Below, one piece after another: positions 8,595-18,200 of a stretch of 64,000 nucleotides of DNA (position 1 is the stretch's first letter; every line of letters starts with the position of its first letter). The notes below the pieces were generated by a model. That model had not been told where the DNA came from. It did no database searches and saw only the letters and a program-made list of their open reading frames with translations. This stretch comes from Armatimonas rosea (GTDB lineage Bacteria > Armatimonadota > Armatimonadia > Armatimonadales > Armatimonadaceae): the NCBI RefSeq assembly GCF_014202505.1, contig NZ_JACHGW010000007.1:1-64000 (forward strand). The letters run 5' to 3'. The translations under genes were made by a program, and so were the position numbers.

Positions 8595-8781
8595 GGACGG
8601 TGAACGTCCGGCTATAGGGCGGGCAAGCCGCCGCGCTTCGCAGGTTCGTTTGACGGGAGGCCCCGACGCCACGAACACCCACCCCGTACCGACGAGGAAC
8701 GAGGAGGCGGCGCGAACGCGCCCCATAGCGGGACGATCTCCGTCCACGCGAATGCGCCCCATAGCCGGACGTTTACCATCC
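8595..8781. repeat. Three copies of a GC-rich palindromic repeat unit
   Basis: Two direct copies at 8712-8745 and 8748-8781 share the core GCGCCCCATAGC and start 36 nt apart. A third, inverted copy lies at 8595-8622 (core GTCCGGCTATAGGGCG). The inverted arrangement allows long stem-loops. Only three copies with mismatches, so this is not a CRISPR. Confidence 0.6.
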
Positions 8782-8855
8782 TGGCTCATGCCCGGCTCGT
8801 GCGCCGTGCGCCCGTCCCGCGCGAATTCCATAACCTTCCCATGGGCACAATGCGA

Positions 8856-8861
8856 TACAAT
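8856..8861 (+). promoter_or_regulatory. Possible -10 of tkt
   Basis: GATACAAT gives a TACAAT box 44 nt before the tkt start. No clear -35 is seen. Unlike most promoters here it would leave a short leader. Confidence 0.4.
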
Positions 8862-8905
8862 AGCCCAGGATATTTCCGAAATCTAAAGGACACTTAAAAA
8901 ACGAC

Positions 8906-10750
8906 ATGGCCGACGCCAACGAACTTCAGCTCTTCAACGACCTTGCCCGCCAGCTCCGTGCGGACTCTATCCGCTGTACCACCGCCGCCGGGAGCGGTCA
9001 CCCGACCTCCGGGATGAGTGCCGCCGACCTGATGGCCGTGCTCCAAGCCAAGTACCAGCGCTACGACTACAACAACCCCGAGCACCCCAACAACGACCAC
9101 CTGATCTTCTCCAAGGGCCACGCCTGCCCGGTGCTCTACGCCATGTACCGCGCTGCCGAGGCGATCACCGATGAGGACCTGCTCTCCCTGCGCAAGTTTG
9201 GCTCGATCTACGAAGGCCACCCGACCCCGATCATTCCCCATATCGACGCCGCCACCGGCTCGCTGGGGCAGGGGCTGGCGATCGCGGTGGGGGTTGCCAT
9301 TGCCGGCAAGCACATCGAGAAGCTCCCCTACAAGGTCTGGTGTCTGCTGGGCGACTCCGAGATGGCCGAGGGCTCCAACTACGAGGCGCTCATGGTCGCC
9401 AGCGAGCAGGGGCTCGACAACCTGATCGCCATTGTCGATGTCAACAAGCTCGGCCAGCGCGGGGAGACCGCTCTGGGGCATGACATGGCAACCTACGCCG
9501 CGCGCGTCTCCGCGTTTGGCTGGAAGGTGCTGATTGTCGATGGCCACAATGTCGCTGAGATCGACGAAGCGTATGCCGAGGCAGTGAAGCACACCGGCTC
9601 GCCCGTCTGTATCCTGGCCAAGACCGAGAAGGGCGGCGGCGTCAGCTGGCTAGCGGGTGCGCCCGGCTGGCACGGCAAGGCGCTCAAGCCTGACGAGGCC
9701 GAGAAGGCGCTTGCGGAGCTGGCACAGGCTGGTCCCATCGCGGGCTACACCGTCAAGCCGCAGCTCCCTGAGGACCTGACGCCCGCCCCGTTCACCGGCG
9801 ATGCGCCTCTTGTGCTCCCGAGCTATGAAGTGGGCACGAAAGTGGCCGTCCGCAAGGCCTATGGCGACACGCTGGCCGCGCTGGGCAAGTCCCGTGGCAA
9901 TCTGTTCGCGGTCGATGCCGAGGTCGGCAACTCCACCTACACCGAGAGCCTGGGGAAGGTCGCCCCGGAGCGCCTGTTCCAGGTCTATATCGCCGAGCAG
10001 GTGATGGTCGGGGTGGCGCAGGGGCTCGATGTCCAGAACAAGAACACCTTCGCCGCGACCTTTGCCGCGTTCTTCTGCCGCGCCTACGACCAGATCCGCA
10101 TGGGCGCGATCTCGGGTGCCAAGCTCCGCCTGGTCGGAACCCACGCCGGTGTCTCGATTGGCGAGGACGGCGCGAGCCAGATGGCGCTGGAGGACCTGGC
10201 GATGATGCGCTCGATCCACGGCTCGACCGTGCTCTATCCGTCGGATGCGGTCAGCTGCGCCCACCTGATGAGCCTCATGGCCGACTACGATGGGATCGCC
10301 TATCTCCGCGCCACCCGCGAGGCCACCGCCGTGATCTACCCCGCCACCGAGACCTTCGAGATCGGCGGGAGCAAGACCCTGCGCGAGGGCACCACGGCTA
10401 CCGTGATCGCTGCGGGAATCACCCTGATCGAAGCGCTCCAGGCCGCCGACACGCTCGCCTCAGAGGGGATCAACATCCGTGTGATCGACCTCTACTCGAT
10501 CAAGCCCGTGGATGAGGCCGCGATCCTCAAGGCCGCCACCGAGACCGAGCACCTGATCGTGGTCGAGGACCACTGGCCGGAGGGCGGCTTGGGCGATGTG
10601 GTTGCCGCAACCCTCACCAAGAACTGTGTGGCGCCTAAGAAGTTCTCGCACCTGGCGATCCCGCAGATGCCGCGCTCCGGAAAGCCCGACGAGCTCTTGG
10701 CCGCCTACGGAATCGACTCCCACGCGATCATCAAGGTCGTCAAGGGCTAG
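8906..10750 (+). CDS. tkt: Transketolase
   Basis: Transfers two-carbon ketol units between sugar phosphates (non-oxidative pentose phosphate pathway) using thiamine diphosphate. At 614 residues it is a full single-chain enzyme of the shorter, animal/archaeal-like type (bacterial TktA is about 660). Visible: SGHPTSGMS (residues 29-37), the ThDP/metal segment GDSEMAEGSNYEA near residue 152, and the catalytic-glutamate pyrimidine domain DAEVGNSTY near 339, followed by the transketolase C-terminal domain. It is monocistronic with its own terminator. Confidence 0.95.
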   Translation: MADANELQLFNDLARQLRADSIRCTTAAGSGHPTSGMSAADLMAVLQAKYQRYDYNNPEHPNNDHLIFSKGHACPVLYAMYRAAEAITDEDLLSLRKFGSIYEGHPTPIIPHIDAATGSLGQGLAIAVGVAIAGKHIEKLPYKVWCLLGDSEMAEGSNYEALMVASEQGLDNLIAIVDVNKLGQRGETALGHDMATYAARVSAFGWKVLIVDGHNVAEIDEAYAEAVKHTGSPVCILAKTEKGGGVSWLAGAPGWHGKALKPDEAEKALAELAQAGPIAGYTVKPQLPEDLTPAPFTGDAPLVLPSYEVGTKVAVRKAYGDTLAALGKSRGNLFAVDAEVGNSTYTESLGKVAPERLFQVYIAEQVMVGVAQGLDVQNKNTFAATFAAFFCRAYDQIRMGAISGAKLRLVGTHAGVSIGEDGASQMALEDLAMMRSIHGSTVLYPSDAVSCAHLMSLMADYDGIAYLRATREATAVIYPATETFEIGGSKTLREGTTATVIAAGITLIEALQAADTLASEGINIRVIDLYSIKPVDEAAILKAATETEHLIVVEDHWPEGGLGDVVAATLTKNCVAPKKFSHLAIPQMPRSGKPDELLAAYGIDSHAIIKVVKG

Positions 10751-10770
10751 TCCTAGGCGCTCCACTCTAC

Positions 10771-10811
10771 GCCGTCCGTTGCCGCAAGGCAGCGGGCGGC
10801 TTTGTTTTTTT
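10771..10811 (+). terminator. Intrinsic terminator of tkt
   Basis: GCCGTCCGTTGCC (10771-10783) pairs with GGCAGCGGGCGGC (10788-10800) through two G-U wobbles, followed by TTTGTTTTTTT. Confidence 0.85.
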
Positions 10812-10814
10812 AGG

Positions 10815-10820
10815 TAGAAT
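10815..10820 (+). promoter_or_regulatory. Leaderless -10 (TAGAAT) of the MpaB-like gene
   Basis: AGGTAGAAT ends 7 nt before ATG 10828. It lies immediately after the tkt terminator. Confidence 0.6.
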
Positions 10821-10827
10821 CCCTACC

Positions 10828-11850
10828 ATGACACCCAAACAAGCCGCCCTCGCGCAGGCAAGGACGCGTCCCATCACGCCCCGAAAAACGCCGCCATCGT
10901 GGCTCGACTTCGAGCAGCTCCAGCGGGCCGGTGACTTTCAGAAGCGGCACAGTGCCTTTATCCAGCAAGTGCTCGGGACCTCGTCGCTGGCTGCCACCTT
11001 TGCCGCGCGGGATATCGCCCCGATCTTGATGCAGACCGAGCGCCTTCCCAAGGACTTCACCGCGCGGATGCAAGAGACCGTGGCGCTGATGAACCGTGTC
11101 ATGGCCCGCTTCACCAGCCGCGACGAGTTTCTGAAGAACAACTACCGTGAGGCGGTTTCTTTAGGCGAGCTTCATCGGCAAGTTGGAGAGTCTGTACGCG
11201 GGGCGGTGCGGTGGGACCCGCGCGAGCGCCTGCCGATGAACCAGCAAGCCTTTGCCTTTGTCCTCTACACCTTTGCGTGGTGGCCGGTTGAGGCACTGAT
11301 CACCCGGAAACTCGTCGATCCCGCCAAAGACGAAAAAGACCTAGATGCCTGGCTCCACTACTGGTCGGTGCTGGGCTATGGCATGGGGCTGGACCGGGAG
11401 CTGTTGCCCCTCTCGTATGCTGTCGCGCGGGAGCAGGTTGTCGCGCTCCGGCAGGCCCAGTACCTGCCGTCTAGCACGCCGCGCCCGGAGGGGATTCCCA
11501 CGCTCCTCGGTGGGCACGTCCGCTTCCTCGCCACGATGCTCGCGACAAAGCCGGGCGGCCCCGTCCCGGAAAAAGCAACAGTCGATAAGCTGATTCCCTT
11601 TGCCGCGCAGGCACTTCTGGGGATGATCGCGCTCTCGCCGGGCCTCAGCGAAGCACTCGGGCTAGAAAAAGACGCTCTCGCGCAGCTTATCCGCTTTGCC
11701 CAGCGTGAGGTTGCGAGGTTGCCTGAATCTTTTTTAGCAGGTTGCAGACCCGTCCGACCGCTTCTTCCATGGTCGTTAGCTTACGCTGGTCTACATAGAA
11801 CGGGAGCATTCCATCGGCGGTTTCCAGCTGGACATCCTTCTGTCGGGTGA
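10828..11850 (+). CDS. MpaB/rubber-oxygenase-like DUF2236 protein
   Basis: A 340-residue protein resembling the DUF2236 family (haem oxygenases such as latex-clearing protein, and fungal MpaB). The match rests on the central helical block, with PMNQQAFAFVLYTFAWWP near residues 131-148 and the following YWSVLGYGMGL segment, and on the overall helical character. Haem ligands cannot be assigned by eye. The last roughly 54 codons lie antisense to the end of a convergent gene, and the C-terminus (GCRPVRPLLPW onwards) is compositionally unlike the rest, so a lost stop codon or frame error near 11740 is possible. Confidence 0.55.
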   Translation: MTPKQAALAQARTRPITPRKTPPSWLDFEQLQRAGDFQKRHSAFIQQVLGTSSLAATFAARDIAPILMQTERLPKDFTARMQETVALMNRVMARFTSRDEFLKNNYREAVSLGELHRQVGESVRGAVRWDPRERLPMNQQAFAFVLYTFAWWPVEALITRKLVDPAKDEKDLDAWLHYWSVLGYGMGLDRELLPLSYAVAREQVVALRQAQYLPSSTPRPEGIPTLLGGHVRFLATMLATKPGGPVPEKATVDKLIPFAAQALLGMIALSPGLSEALGLEKDALAQLIRFAQREVARLPESFLAGCRPVRPLLPWSLAYAGLHRTGAFHRRFPAGHPSVG

Positions 11851-12229
11851 TCCCGGGCAAGCGAAACCACCAGATCCCATCGTCATCGGCGGGCCAGACA
11901 TACTGATACTGGGTGACCTGGAGCCCGGCAAAACGCTTCCAGACCTGGGCGATCAGTGTGTCGATATCGGTGCGATGGGCACGCTGGTAGGGGGAGACGT
12001 TGCCGAGGGGCGATTCGATATAGAACTTGACCTGGCGCTGCTTGGGCCAGCCGCGCCAGAGCGTGCCGCAGCCGGGGCAGACGAGCTCGCCGCGGGAGTT
12101 GGAGGGGGAGTGGTAGACATTCTCCAGCGCGGCGATGTTGAGCACCGATGCGGGGGCGGGGTTGCCCTGCGAGTCGATGTGCTCACAGAGCCAGGTGCCG
12201 TCGGCTGCGATAGTACGGGTCCACTCCAA
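11687..12229 (-). CDS. Hypothetical protein with CPGC motif
   Basis: A 180-residue cytoplasmic protein I do not recognise. VCPGCGTLW (about residues 50-58) could be half of a zinc site, and KVKFYIES-like strands with YQYVWPADDDGIWWFRLPG suggest a beta-rich fold. The 3' end overlaps the convergent upstream gene by 164 nt. It diverges from the sugar dehydrogenase gene with about 50 nt between them, so a shared regulatory region is possible. Confidence 0.6.
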   Translation of the reverse strand: MEWTRTIAADGTWLCEHIDSQGNPAPASVLNIAALENVYHSPSNSRGELVCPGCGTLWRGWPKQRQVKFYIESPLGNVSPYQRAHRTDIDTLIAQVWKRFAGLQVTQYQYVWPADDDGIWWFRLPGITRQKDVQLETADGMLPFYVDQRKLTTMEEAVGRVCNLLKKIQATSQPHAGQSG

Positions 12230-12281
12230 GTTTCTCTTCCTCCACGCAGGAGTTTACCCGGCTGAAAGCGAAGGAGAGGGC

Positions 12282-13430
12282 ATGGTAACTTCTCTGCTCT
12301 CTCTGGCGCTCCTGATCGGACAAGCGCCTCCTGCGGCGCCCGCGTTCTGGGTGCGCCCCGGCTATCAGGTCACGGTTGCGGCGGTGCTGCCGTCGGCGCG
12401 CTTTATGGAGTTCGGCGACGATGGCACGCTCTATATCTCCGAGCCCCGTGCGGGCGAGGTCTATGCCTTCAAGGACAAGAACAAGGACGGCTTCTACGAG
12501 ACCAAGACGACGTTTCTGACCGATAAGCCCACGGTGCACGGGCTCTGCTTTGAGGGCGGCTGGCTCTGGTATTCCGAGTCCGGGGCGATCTCCAAGGCCC
12601 GCGACAAAGACGGTGATGGCAAGGCCGACGAAGATATCACCGTGATCGAAGAGGGAAAGCTACCGCTGGGGGGCGGTCACTGGTGGCGCTCGCTTCTCGT
12701 GACTGCGGACGCGATCTTTACGTCGATTGGTGACAAAGAGAACGCATCGGACCTGATGGAGGGCAGCGAGCGCGAGAAGGTCTTCAAGTTCAACAAAGAC
12801 GGCTCCGGCAAGACCCTCTGGAGCGGGGGAATTCGCAACACCGAGAAGCTGCGCCTGCGGCCCGGCACCCAGGAGGTCTGGGGCGTGGACCATGGCTCGG
12901 ACAACATGGGGGCACCGTTTGGGGAGAGCAAGGGAAACCTGCCCATCACCAACCTCAACCCGCCCGATGAGCTCAACCGCTACGACCAGGGCAAGTTCTA
13001 CGGCCACCCGTTTATCCCCGGCTACGGCTTTCCCCGCCTGGAGTTCAAGGACCGCCCCGATATTCTGGCTCTCGCCGCCAAGACCACACCGCCGGCCTGG
13101 AACTTCCCCGCCCACGCCGCGAGCAACTCGTTTTGCTTCGTGACCAACACGAAAAAGCAGTTCCCCGTGGACCACACCGGCGATCTCTTTGTGGCGCACC
13201 ATGGCTCGTCGAACGCAACCCTGAAGGTGGGCTACTCCGTGGACCGTGTCTGCTTCGACAAAGAGACAGGCCTACCCTACGGCATCCTGCCCATTGTCAA
13301 GACCATGGGAGCCGATGGCAAGGCACTGGCGCGCCCGGTGGACTGTGTCGAGGCACCCGATGGCTCGATCCTCTTCTCCGACGATGCGGGTGGCAAGGTC
13401 TACCGGATTCGCTATGTGGGCAAGAAGTAG
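12282..13430 (+). CDS. Glucose/sorbosone dehydrogenase-like beta-propeller, periplasmic
   Basis: A 382-residue secreted protein with an N-terminal signal sequence (LLSLALLIGQAPP). Repeated blades such as FGDDGTLYISEPRAGEVYAF and APDGSILFSDDAGGKVYRI fit the PQQ-dependent glucose/sorbosone dehydrogenase fold. It would oxidise a sugar or alcohol in the periplasm and pass electrons to a cytochrome c, encoded by the next gene, whose start overlaps this stop by 17 nt. ATG 12282 is chosen because AAGGAGAGG precedes it and the signal peptide starts there. PQQ ligands could not be checked. Confidence 0.8.
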   Translation: MVTSLLSLALLIGQAPPAAPAFWVRPGYQVTVAAVLPSARFMEFGDDGTLYISEPRAGEVYAFKDKNKDGFYETKTTFLTDKPTVHGLCFEGGWLWYSESGAISKARDKDGDGKADEDITVIEEGKLPLGGGHWWRSLLVTADAIFTSIGDKENASDLMEGSEREKVFKFNKDGSGKTLWSGGIRNTEKLRLRPGTQEVWGVDHGSDNMGAPFGESKGNLPITNLNPPDELNRYDQGKFYGHPFIPGYGFPRLEFKDRPDILALAAKTTPPAWNFPAHAASNSFCFVTNTKKQFPVDHTGDLFVAHHGSSNATLKVGYSVDRVCFDKETGLPYGILPIVKTMGADGKALARPVDCVEAPDGSILFSDDAGGKVYRIRYVGKK

Positions 13431-13956
13431 CGCCTGGCTTGCTCTGGCGCTGGTGGCACTTCCCCCTTCGCTTGCCGGAGGGGGGCAGGGGGGAGGTGTA
13501 AAGCCCCTGGCGCGTGGCCCGATCACGGTCTACGAGCAGGCGTGTGCACGCTGCCACGGCCCTAACGGGAGCTTCTACGGCCCGGACCTGGGCAAGGGCA
13601 AGACCGATGCCCAGCTCTATAAAGCCGTCCAGGACATGGCCGATAACCAGGGACAGGTCGAGCTGACCACGGTAGAGCTTGAGGCCCAGACCGCCTACCA
13701 CCGGGCCATTATCAAGCACGAGCCCTTTGTTGCGGTGACGGCCCGAACCAAGACCGAGCTGCGGGGCGAGGCGACCAAAGGGGCGACAGTCAGCGTGACA
13801 GTTGCCGGGAAACCACAGCTCGTCAAGCGCACGGGTTTTACCTGGAGTTCCACGCTGGAGGGCGCGGGTACGGTGCTGATTCTGGCGCGACTCAAAGGTG
13901 CCGAGACCCGGCTCGACCCGCAAAAAGCGGCACACTCGCATTCTTGCAACCAATAG
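13414..13956 (+). CDS. Secreted c-type cytochrome
   Basis: A 180-residue protein with a signal peptide and one haem c site, C44-A-R-C47-H48, followed by a small cytochrome fold; the Met in VQDMADN is a candidate sixth ligand. The C-terminal 90 residues (VAVTARTKTELRG, GATVSVTVAGK) look like a small beta domain. It overlaps the dehydrogenase gene by 17 nt and is its likely electron acceptor. The junction of signal peptide and mature protein (SLAGGGQGGG) is encoded by a GC-rich palindrome that looks inserted. Confidence 0.8.
   Translation: MWARSSAWLALALVALPPSLAGGGQGGGVKPLARGPITVYEQACARCHGPNGSFYGPDLGKGKTDAQLYKAVQDMADNQGQVELTTVELEAQTAYHRAIIKHEPFVAVTARTKTELRGEATKGATVSVTVAGKPQLVKRTGFTWSSTLEGAGTVLILARLKGAETRLDPQKAAHSHSCNQ
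13461..13496. repeat. REP-like hairpin inside the cytochrome gene
   Basis: CCCCCTTCG and CCGGAGGGGG form a hairpin inside the coding sequence, with further G runs after it. It resembles the intergenic hairpins of this window and encodes a Gly-rich linker. Confidence 0.45.
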
Positions 13957-13996
13957 TGAATTTTCTCTGTCTTGAGTTCTTAGGAGGAATCTTTCC

Positions 13997-15157
13997 ATGA
14001 ATAAGCGTGTTGTTTCTGAGCTCGCGCGAACCGGGCTCATGACTGCGGCGGTGACCGCGGCCCTACTCTTGCCGGCGCAGCTCGTGAGCCGCTCCCAGCG
14101 CACCCTTCCGCCCCCCGGTGACGAGAAGCTAGAGGTGCAGCAAGTCGGTCCCCTAGAGCTGACCGGAAGCATGGGTATCGCCATCAACGATAAGAACGAG
14201 GTGGTGGGTACGGCGTTTGGTGACAATGAAGTGCGGGCATTTATTGTCCGTGGCCGTCGTGGGGAGCTCTTGCCCCTGCCCAAGGGAGTTCCCTTCAGCG
14301 CCGCCGCGGGGATCAATGCCAAGGGCGAGGCCGTGGGCATTATCGGCAACGAGGAGCATATTCGGGGGACGGTCTGGTCGGGCAATAAGCCGGGCGTCCT
14401 GACCAGTGGTAAGCGGGAGACCATGGCGACCACGATCAGTGGCAGTAGTGTCGCCGCAGGGCTTGCCTTTGACAACCAGCAGAGCGCGTTTCTCCTCCAG
14501 CGCCAGCGCCGCGCCAATGCCACGGTAAGCGCGATGCGCGGTGGCTTCACAGCCGGTGCCCAGTCTGCCCTTGCCGAGACCGGTCTCTTTGGCCCCCTCG
14601 ACAATGGCTTCTCAGGGATGCAGTGGGCCAAGCCAGGGGATGGCAAGTCGATCGGGGAGTTTGTTCCCCAGTCCGGCAATGCCGCAGGAACCCTGGTTGG
14701 GCTGACGGTCGGCAAGAATGGGCCGGTTCCCGCTGCGTTTAAGAACGGACGAATCGGGGCGCTACCGTCACCGGAGGGCCTCCAGATGGCGATTCCGATG
14801 TCGGCCAATGCCAAGGATGTCTTTGTCGGGGCGGGCGTGACTGAGGACAAGCTGGTCAAGCCCGTGGGCTGGATCAGTGGCAAGACGGGCTTCCTCGCCG
14901 TTCCCGGTGACCGCCAGGGTCTTGCGCTGGGAATCAACGACAGCAACCAGGTCGCTGGGATCATCGAGACGGCCGACGGTCAGGCGCACGCGGCGGTCTG
15001 GAGCGGCGGTAAGGTGATCGACCTCAACGACGTGATCGACGGCGGTGAGGGCTGGACCCTGGTGCAGGCCCGTGGAATCAACAACAAGGGCTATGTCGTG
15101 GGCACCGGGATCAAGGGCGGCCATGTGGGGGCTTTTGTGGTTGGCCCCATCAAATAG
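13997..15157 (+). CDS. HAF-repeat extracellular protein
   Basis: A 386-residue protein with an N-terminal membrane/signal segment (TAAVTAALLLPAQ, residues 15-27) and repeats of the HAF type, for example GINAKGEAVGII, GINDSNQVAGII and GINNKGYVVGTG, each followed by a short AxVWSGGK-like strand. Such proteins are predicted secreted or surface beta-propeller-like proteins of unknown role. A strong ribosome site (TAGGAGGA) lies 11 nt before the ATG. Confidence 0.75.
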   Translation: MNKRVVSELARTGLMTAAVTAALLLPAQLVSRSQRTLPPPGDEKLEVQQVGPLELTGSMGIAINDKNEVVGTAFGDNEVRAFIVRGRRGELLPLPKGVPFSAAAGINAKGEAVGIIGNEEHIRGTVWSGNKPGVLTSGKRETMATTISGSSVAAGLAFDNQQSAFLLQRQRRANATVSAMRGGFTAGAQSALAETGLFGPLDNGFSGMQWAKPGDGKSIGEFVPQSGNAAGTLVGLTVGKNGPVPAAFKNGRIGALPSPEGLQMAIPMSANAKDVFVGAGVTEDKLVKPVGWISGKTGFLAVPGDRQGLALGINDSNQVAGIIETADGQAHAAVWSGGKVIDLNDVIDGGEGWTLVQARGINNKGYVVGTGIKGGHVGAFVVGPIK

Positions 15158-15170
15158 CGCCAAGATCAGG

Positions 15171-15176
15171 TAGAAT
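15171..15176 (+). promoter_or_regulatory. Promoter-like -10 (TAGAAT) upstream of a terminator
   Basis: AGGTAGAAT matches the -10 boxes of the leaderless genes, but no start codon follows at 5-7 nt. Initiation near 15184 would run straight into the hairpin at 15193-15219. Confidence 0.45.
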
Positions 15177-15192
15177 ACCGGGCAGAAATGCC

Positions 15193-15225
15193 GGGGCTGG
15201 CGGAGACACCGCCAGCCCCTTTTTT
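15193..15225 (+). terminator. Intrinsic terminator, possibly an attenuator of the amidohydrolase operon
   Basis: GGGGCTGGCGG (15193-15203), loop AGACA, CCGCCAGCCCC (15209-15219), then six T. It terminates the HAF gene. Because a -10 box lies just before it and the next start is only 18 nt after it, it could also attenuate that gene. Confidence 0.85.
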
Positions 15226-15242
15226 ATTTGGGAAGCCCTCTC

Positions 15243-18200
15243 ATGCGAAAATCCACTGCACTTATCCTGACTGTCAGCCTTGCCGCCGCCGCCCACGCCC
15301 AGGGCAACGACCCCGGAGCGCCCAGTGTCTACGCGATCACCGATGCCAAGATTGTCACCGCTCCCGGGAAGGTGATCGCCTCCGGCACTCTCGTGCTGCG
15401 CGATGGGCGGATCGAGTCGGTGGGGGAGAGGGTCAAGGTTCCCAGCGATGCCAAGGTGATCTCGGGGAAGGGGCTAACTCTCTATCCGGGGCTGATCAAT
15501 GCCTCGACCCGCCTGGGAATGCCCACGGAGGCGGTAAAGTCCGACCGGGGCGACCGCTATCCTATCGCCGCGATCCAGGCGGAGAACACCGCCGCCCTGC
15601 TCTTCAAGCCCGATCTGGAGGCGATCAAACCGTACCGCCAAGCCGGGTTTGGAATCGCCCTGACGGCTCCGATGACGGGGCTGATCCAGGGAACCAGTGC
15701 GGCGATTAGCCTCAGCGAGTCCGACAAGGTCAATGAGCTGATCCTAAAATCGGCGACCGGGATGCACCTCTCCTTTGAGCGCGGGAGCTTTGGGGAGTAC
15801 CCCGGCTCGCTCATGGGCCAGCTCGCCGCGACCCGCCAGGCGCTCTACGATGCCCAGTTCAAGGGCGGCAAGGGAACCCCGACCCGCACGATGCAGGCGC
15901 TCCAGCCCGTGGTGGAGAAGAAGCTCCCACTGATCATCAAGGCCACCGGTGCCCGAGAGATCGAGCGCGCCCTGAAGCTCTGCAAGGAGTTTGGACTGAC
16001 ACCTATCATCGATGGTGGCACGGAGGCCTATGCGGTGGCGCAGAAGCTCAAGGATGCCCACGCGAGTGTCTTTCTCTCTGCCGACCTGCCCGCCGCGCCG
16101 ACAACCACTCCCGGAGAGCCGTCGACCGAGACCCTCCAGAGCCTGCGTGCCCGTGCCCTCGCCCCGACCGCCGCCACCGCGCTGGCGAGGCTCGGGGTGC
16201 CCTTTGCGCTGACCACCAATACTCCCGCCGACCTGCTCAAGAACACCCGCAAGCTAATCGCCGCCGGGCTCACCGAGGAGCAGGCACTCACCGCGCTCAC
16301 GCTCTCGCCCGCCAAGCTGCTTGGAATCGAGAAGCAGACCGGAACCCTGGAGCCGGGCAAGCTGGCGAATGTGGTCGTGGTGGAGGGGGACTCGCTCTTT
16401 GCCCCCAAGGCCAAGCTGGCGCATGTCTTTATCGACGGCAAGCCGGTCGTGCTCTCTGCTCCCGGTGCCGCGACGGCGGGGGGAGCGCGCGTTGCGGCGG
16501 CTGCAGCGCCTGCTGTGGATATCAAGAAGAGCCTGCCGCCTGGGGTGACACCCGAGATGGCACTCCAGTTTCTCAAAGCCGACCCGGAGGCTGCCAAGCC
16601 GTTCCTGCCCGCCGGCGTGACGGTTGAGCAGGCAATCGCGGCCCTGGAAGGCAAGCCCGCCCAAGCGCCTGCGGCCCCGACCGGTGCGGGAGCCGCGCAG
16701 GAAGAGAAGCCGTTTGTGCTCTCCAAAGTGGGGGCGGGGCAGGTTCCTCCCACGCCTCCCGCTCTGGCATCGAAGAGCTTCGTGCTCCGCAACGCGACTG
16801 TCTGGACCAGCGCCGCCGCCGGGATTCTCAAGGAGACCGATGTGCTGGTGCGCGACGGCAAGCTCGCAGCGATTGGCAAGGACCTGAAGGTTCCCAGTGG
16901 GACGGTTGAGGTCGAGGGGCGTGGTAAACATGTCACGCCCGGCATGATCGATGCCCACTCGCACACGGCTGTTGCGGGAAGTGTCAATGAGGGCAGCAAC
17001 ATTGTCACGGCGGAGGTGCGGATCGCCGATGTGCTCAACCCCGACGATGTCAATATCTACCGGCAGCTCGCGGGGGGGACCACAGCGGCCAATATTCTGC
17101 ACGGCTCGGCCAATGCGATTGGGGGGCAGAACGCGGTCGTGAAGTGGCGCTGGGGCGTGGACAGCGCCGACGATCTGCTGATCGACAGCGCGCCGCAGGG
17201 AATCAAGTTCGCGCTCGGGGAGAACCCGACTCGCTCCAACGGCGGCTTCCCCCGCGATGGCAGCCCGCGCTACCCAAGCAGCCGCATGGGGGTCGAGCGG
17301 GTGATTCGTGCCAAGTTTATCGAGGCGCGCGACTACGCCGCCAAGCGCAAGGCCGACCCCGAGCACACCCGCCGCGACCTCCAGCTCGATGCGATTGTGG
17401 AGATCCTAGAGGGCAAGCGCCTGGTCCACTGCCATAGCTATGTCGCCAGCGAGATCCTGATGCTGATCCGTCTCGCGGATGAGTTTGGCATTAAGATCGC
17501 CACCTTCCAGCATGTCCTGGAGGGCTACAAGGTCGCCGATGAGATCGCCAAGCACGGCGCGGGCGGCTCGACCTTCACCGACTGGTGGGGCTACAAGCTC
17601 GAGGCCTACGATGCCATCCCCTGGAACGCTGCCCTCATGACCGAGCGCGGCGTGAATGTCTCCTTGAACTCCGACTCCAACGAGCTGGCTCGTCGCCTCA
17701 ACACCGAGGCTGCCAAGGCCGTCCGTTGGGGGAGCCTGTCACCCGCGGAGGCGCTCAAGCTGGTGACCATCAACCCCGCCAAGCAGCTCCATATCGACAA
17801 GCTAACCGGCTCCCTAGAGATCGGAAAAGACGCCGACCTTGTGCTATGGTCCGGCGACCCGCTCTCCCCGCTCTCGATGCCCGAGAAGACCTTCGTGGAT
17901 GGCAAGCTCCTCTTCGACCGCCAGGCCGACCTCGCCGCCCGCAAGGAGCTGGAAGAAGAGAAAGCGCGGCTCACCAAGGAGCTGGCTGGCACCACAACGC
18001 CGCCCGCAAGCCCCCGCCCCACGAGCGAGCCGGAGAAGGCCACGCCGGCGAGACCCAACGCACTCCCACAGCTTCCTGCCCGAGCGCGGGTGCAGGGGAC
18101 GCCGGTTGCGCAGCTTTCGGCAGAGACGGATAAGCCAATCGCACTGCTGGGAGGGACGATCCATACGGTAAGTGGTGCAGATATTGAGGATGGCTTTATC

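Larger units (their letters stand above)
8546..8905. other. Non-coding repeat-rich spacer before tkt
   Basis: No convincing gene. It holds the Septu promoter at its left end, a cluster of GC-rich repeats (8595-8781) and a possible tkt promoter at its right end. Confidence 0.6.

Noticed and set aside
8595-8781. CRISPR array
   Set aside because: Only two direct copies with mismatches plus one inverted copy, and no regular unique spacers or cas genes.
13297-14964. Long antisense frame (555 codons) across the cytochrome and HAF genes
   Set aside because: It has no recognisable motif, its composition follows the third-codon GC bias of the opposite strand, and both sense genes are well supported.
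15188-15709. Frame starting MPGLAETPPAP just after the TAGAAT box
   Set aside because: It runs through the terminator and then out of frame inside the amidohydrolase; its protein has no sensible composition.
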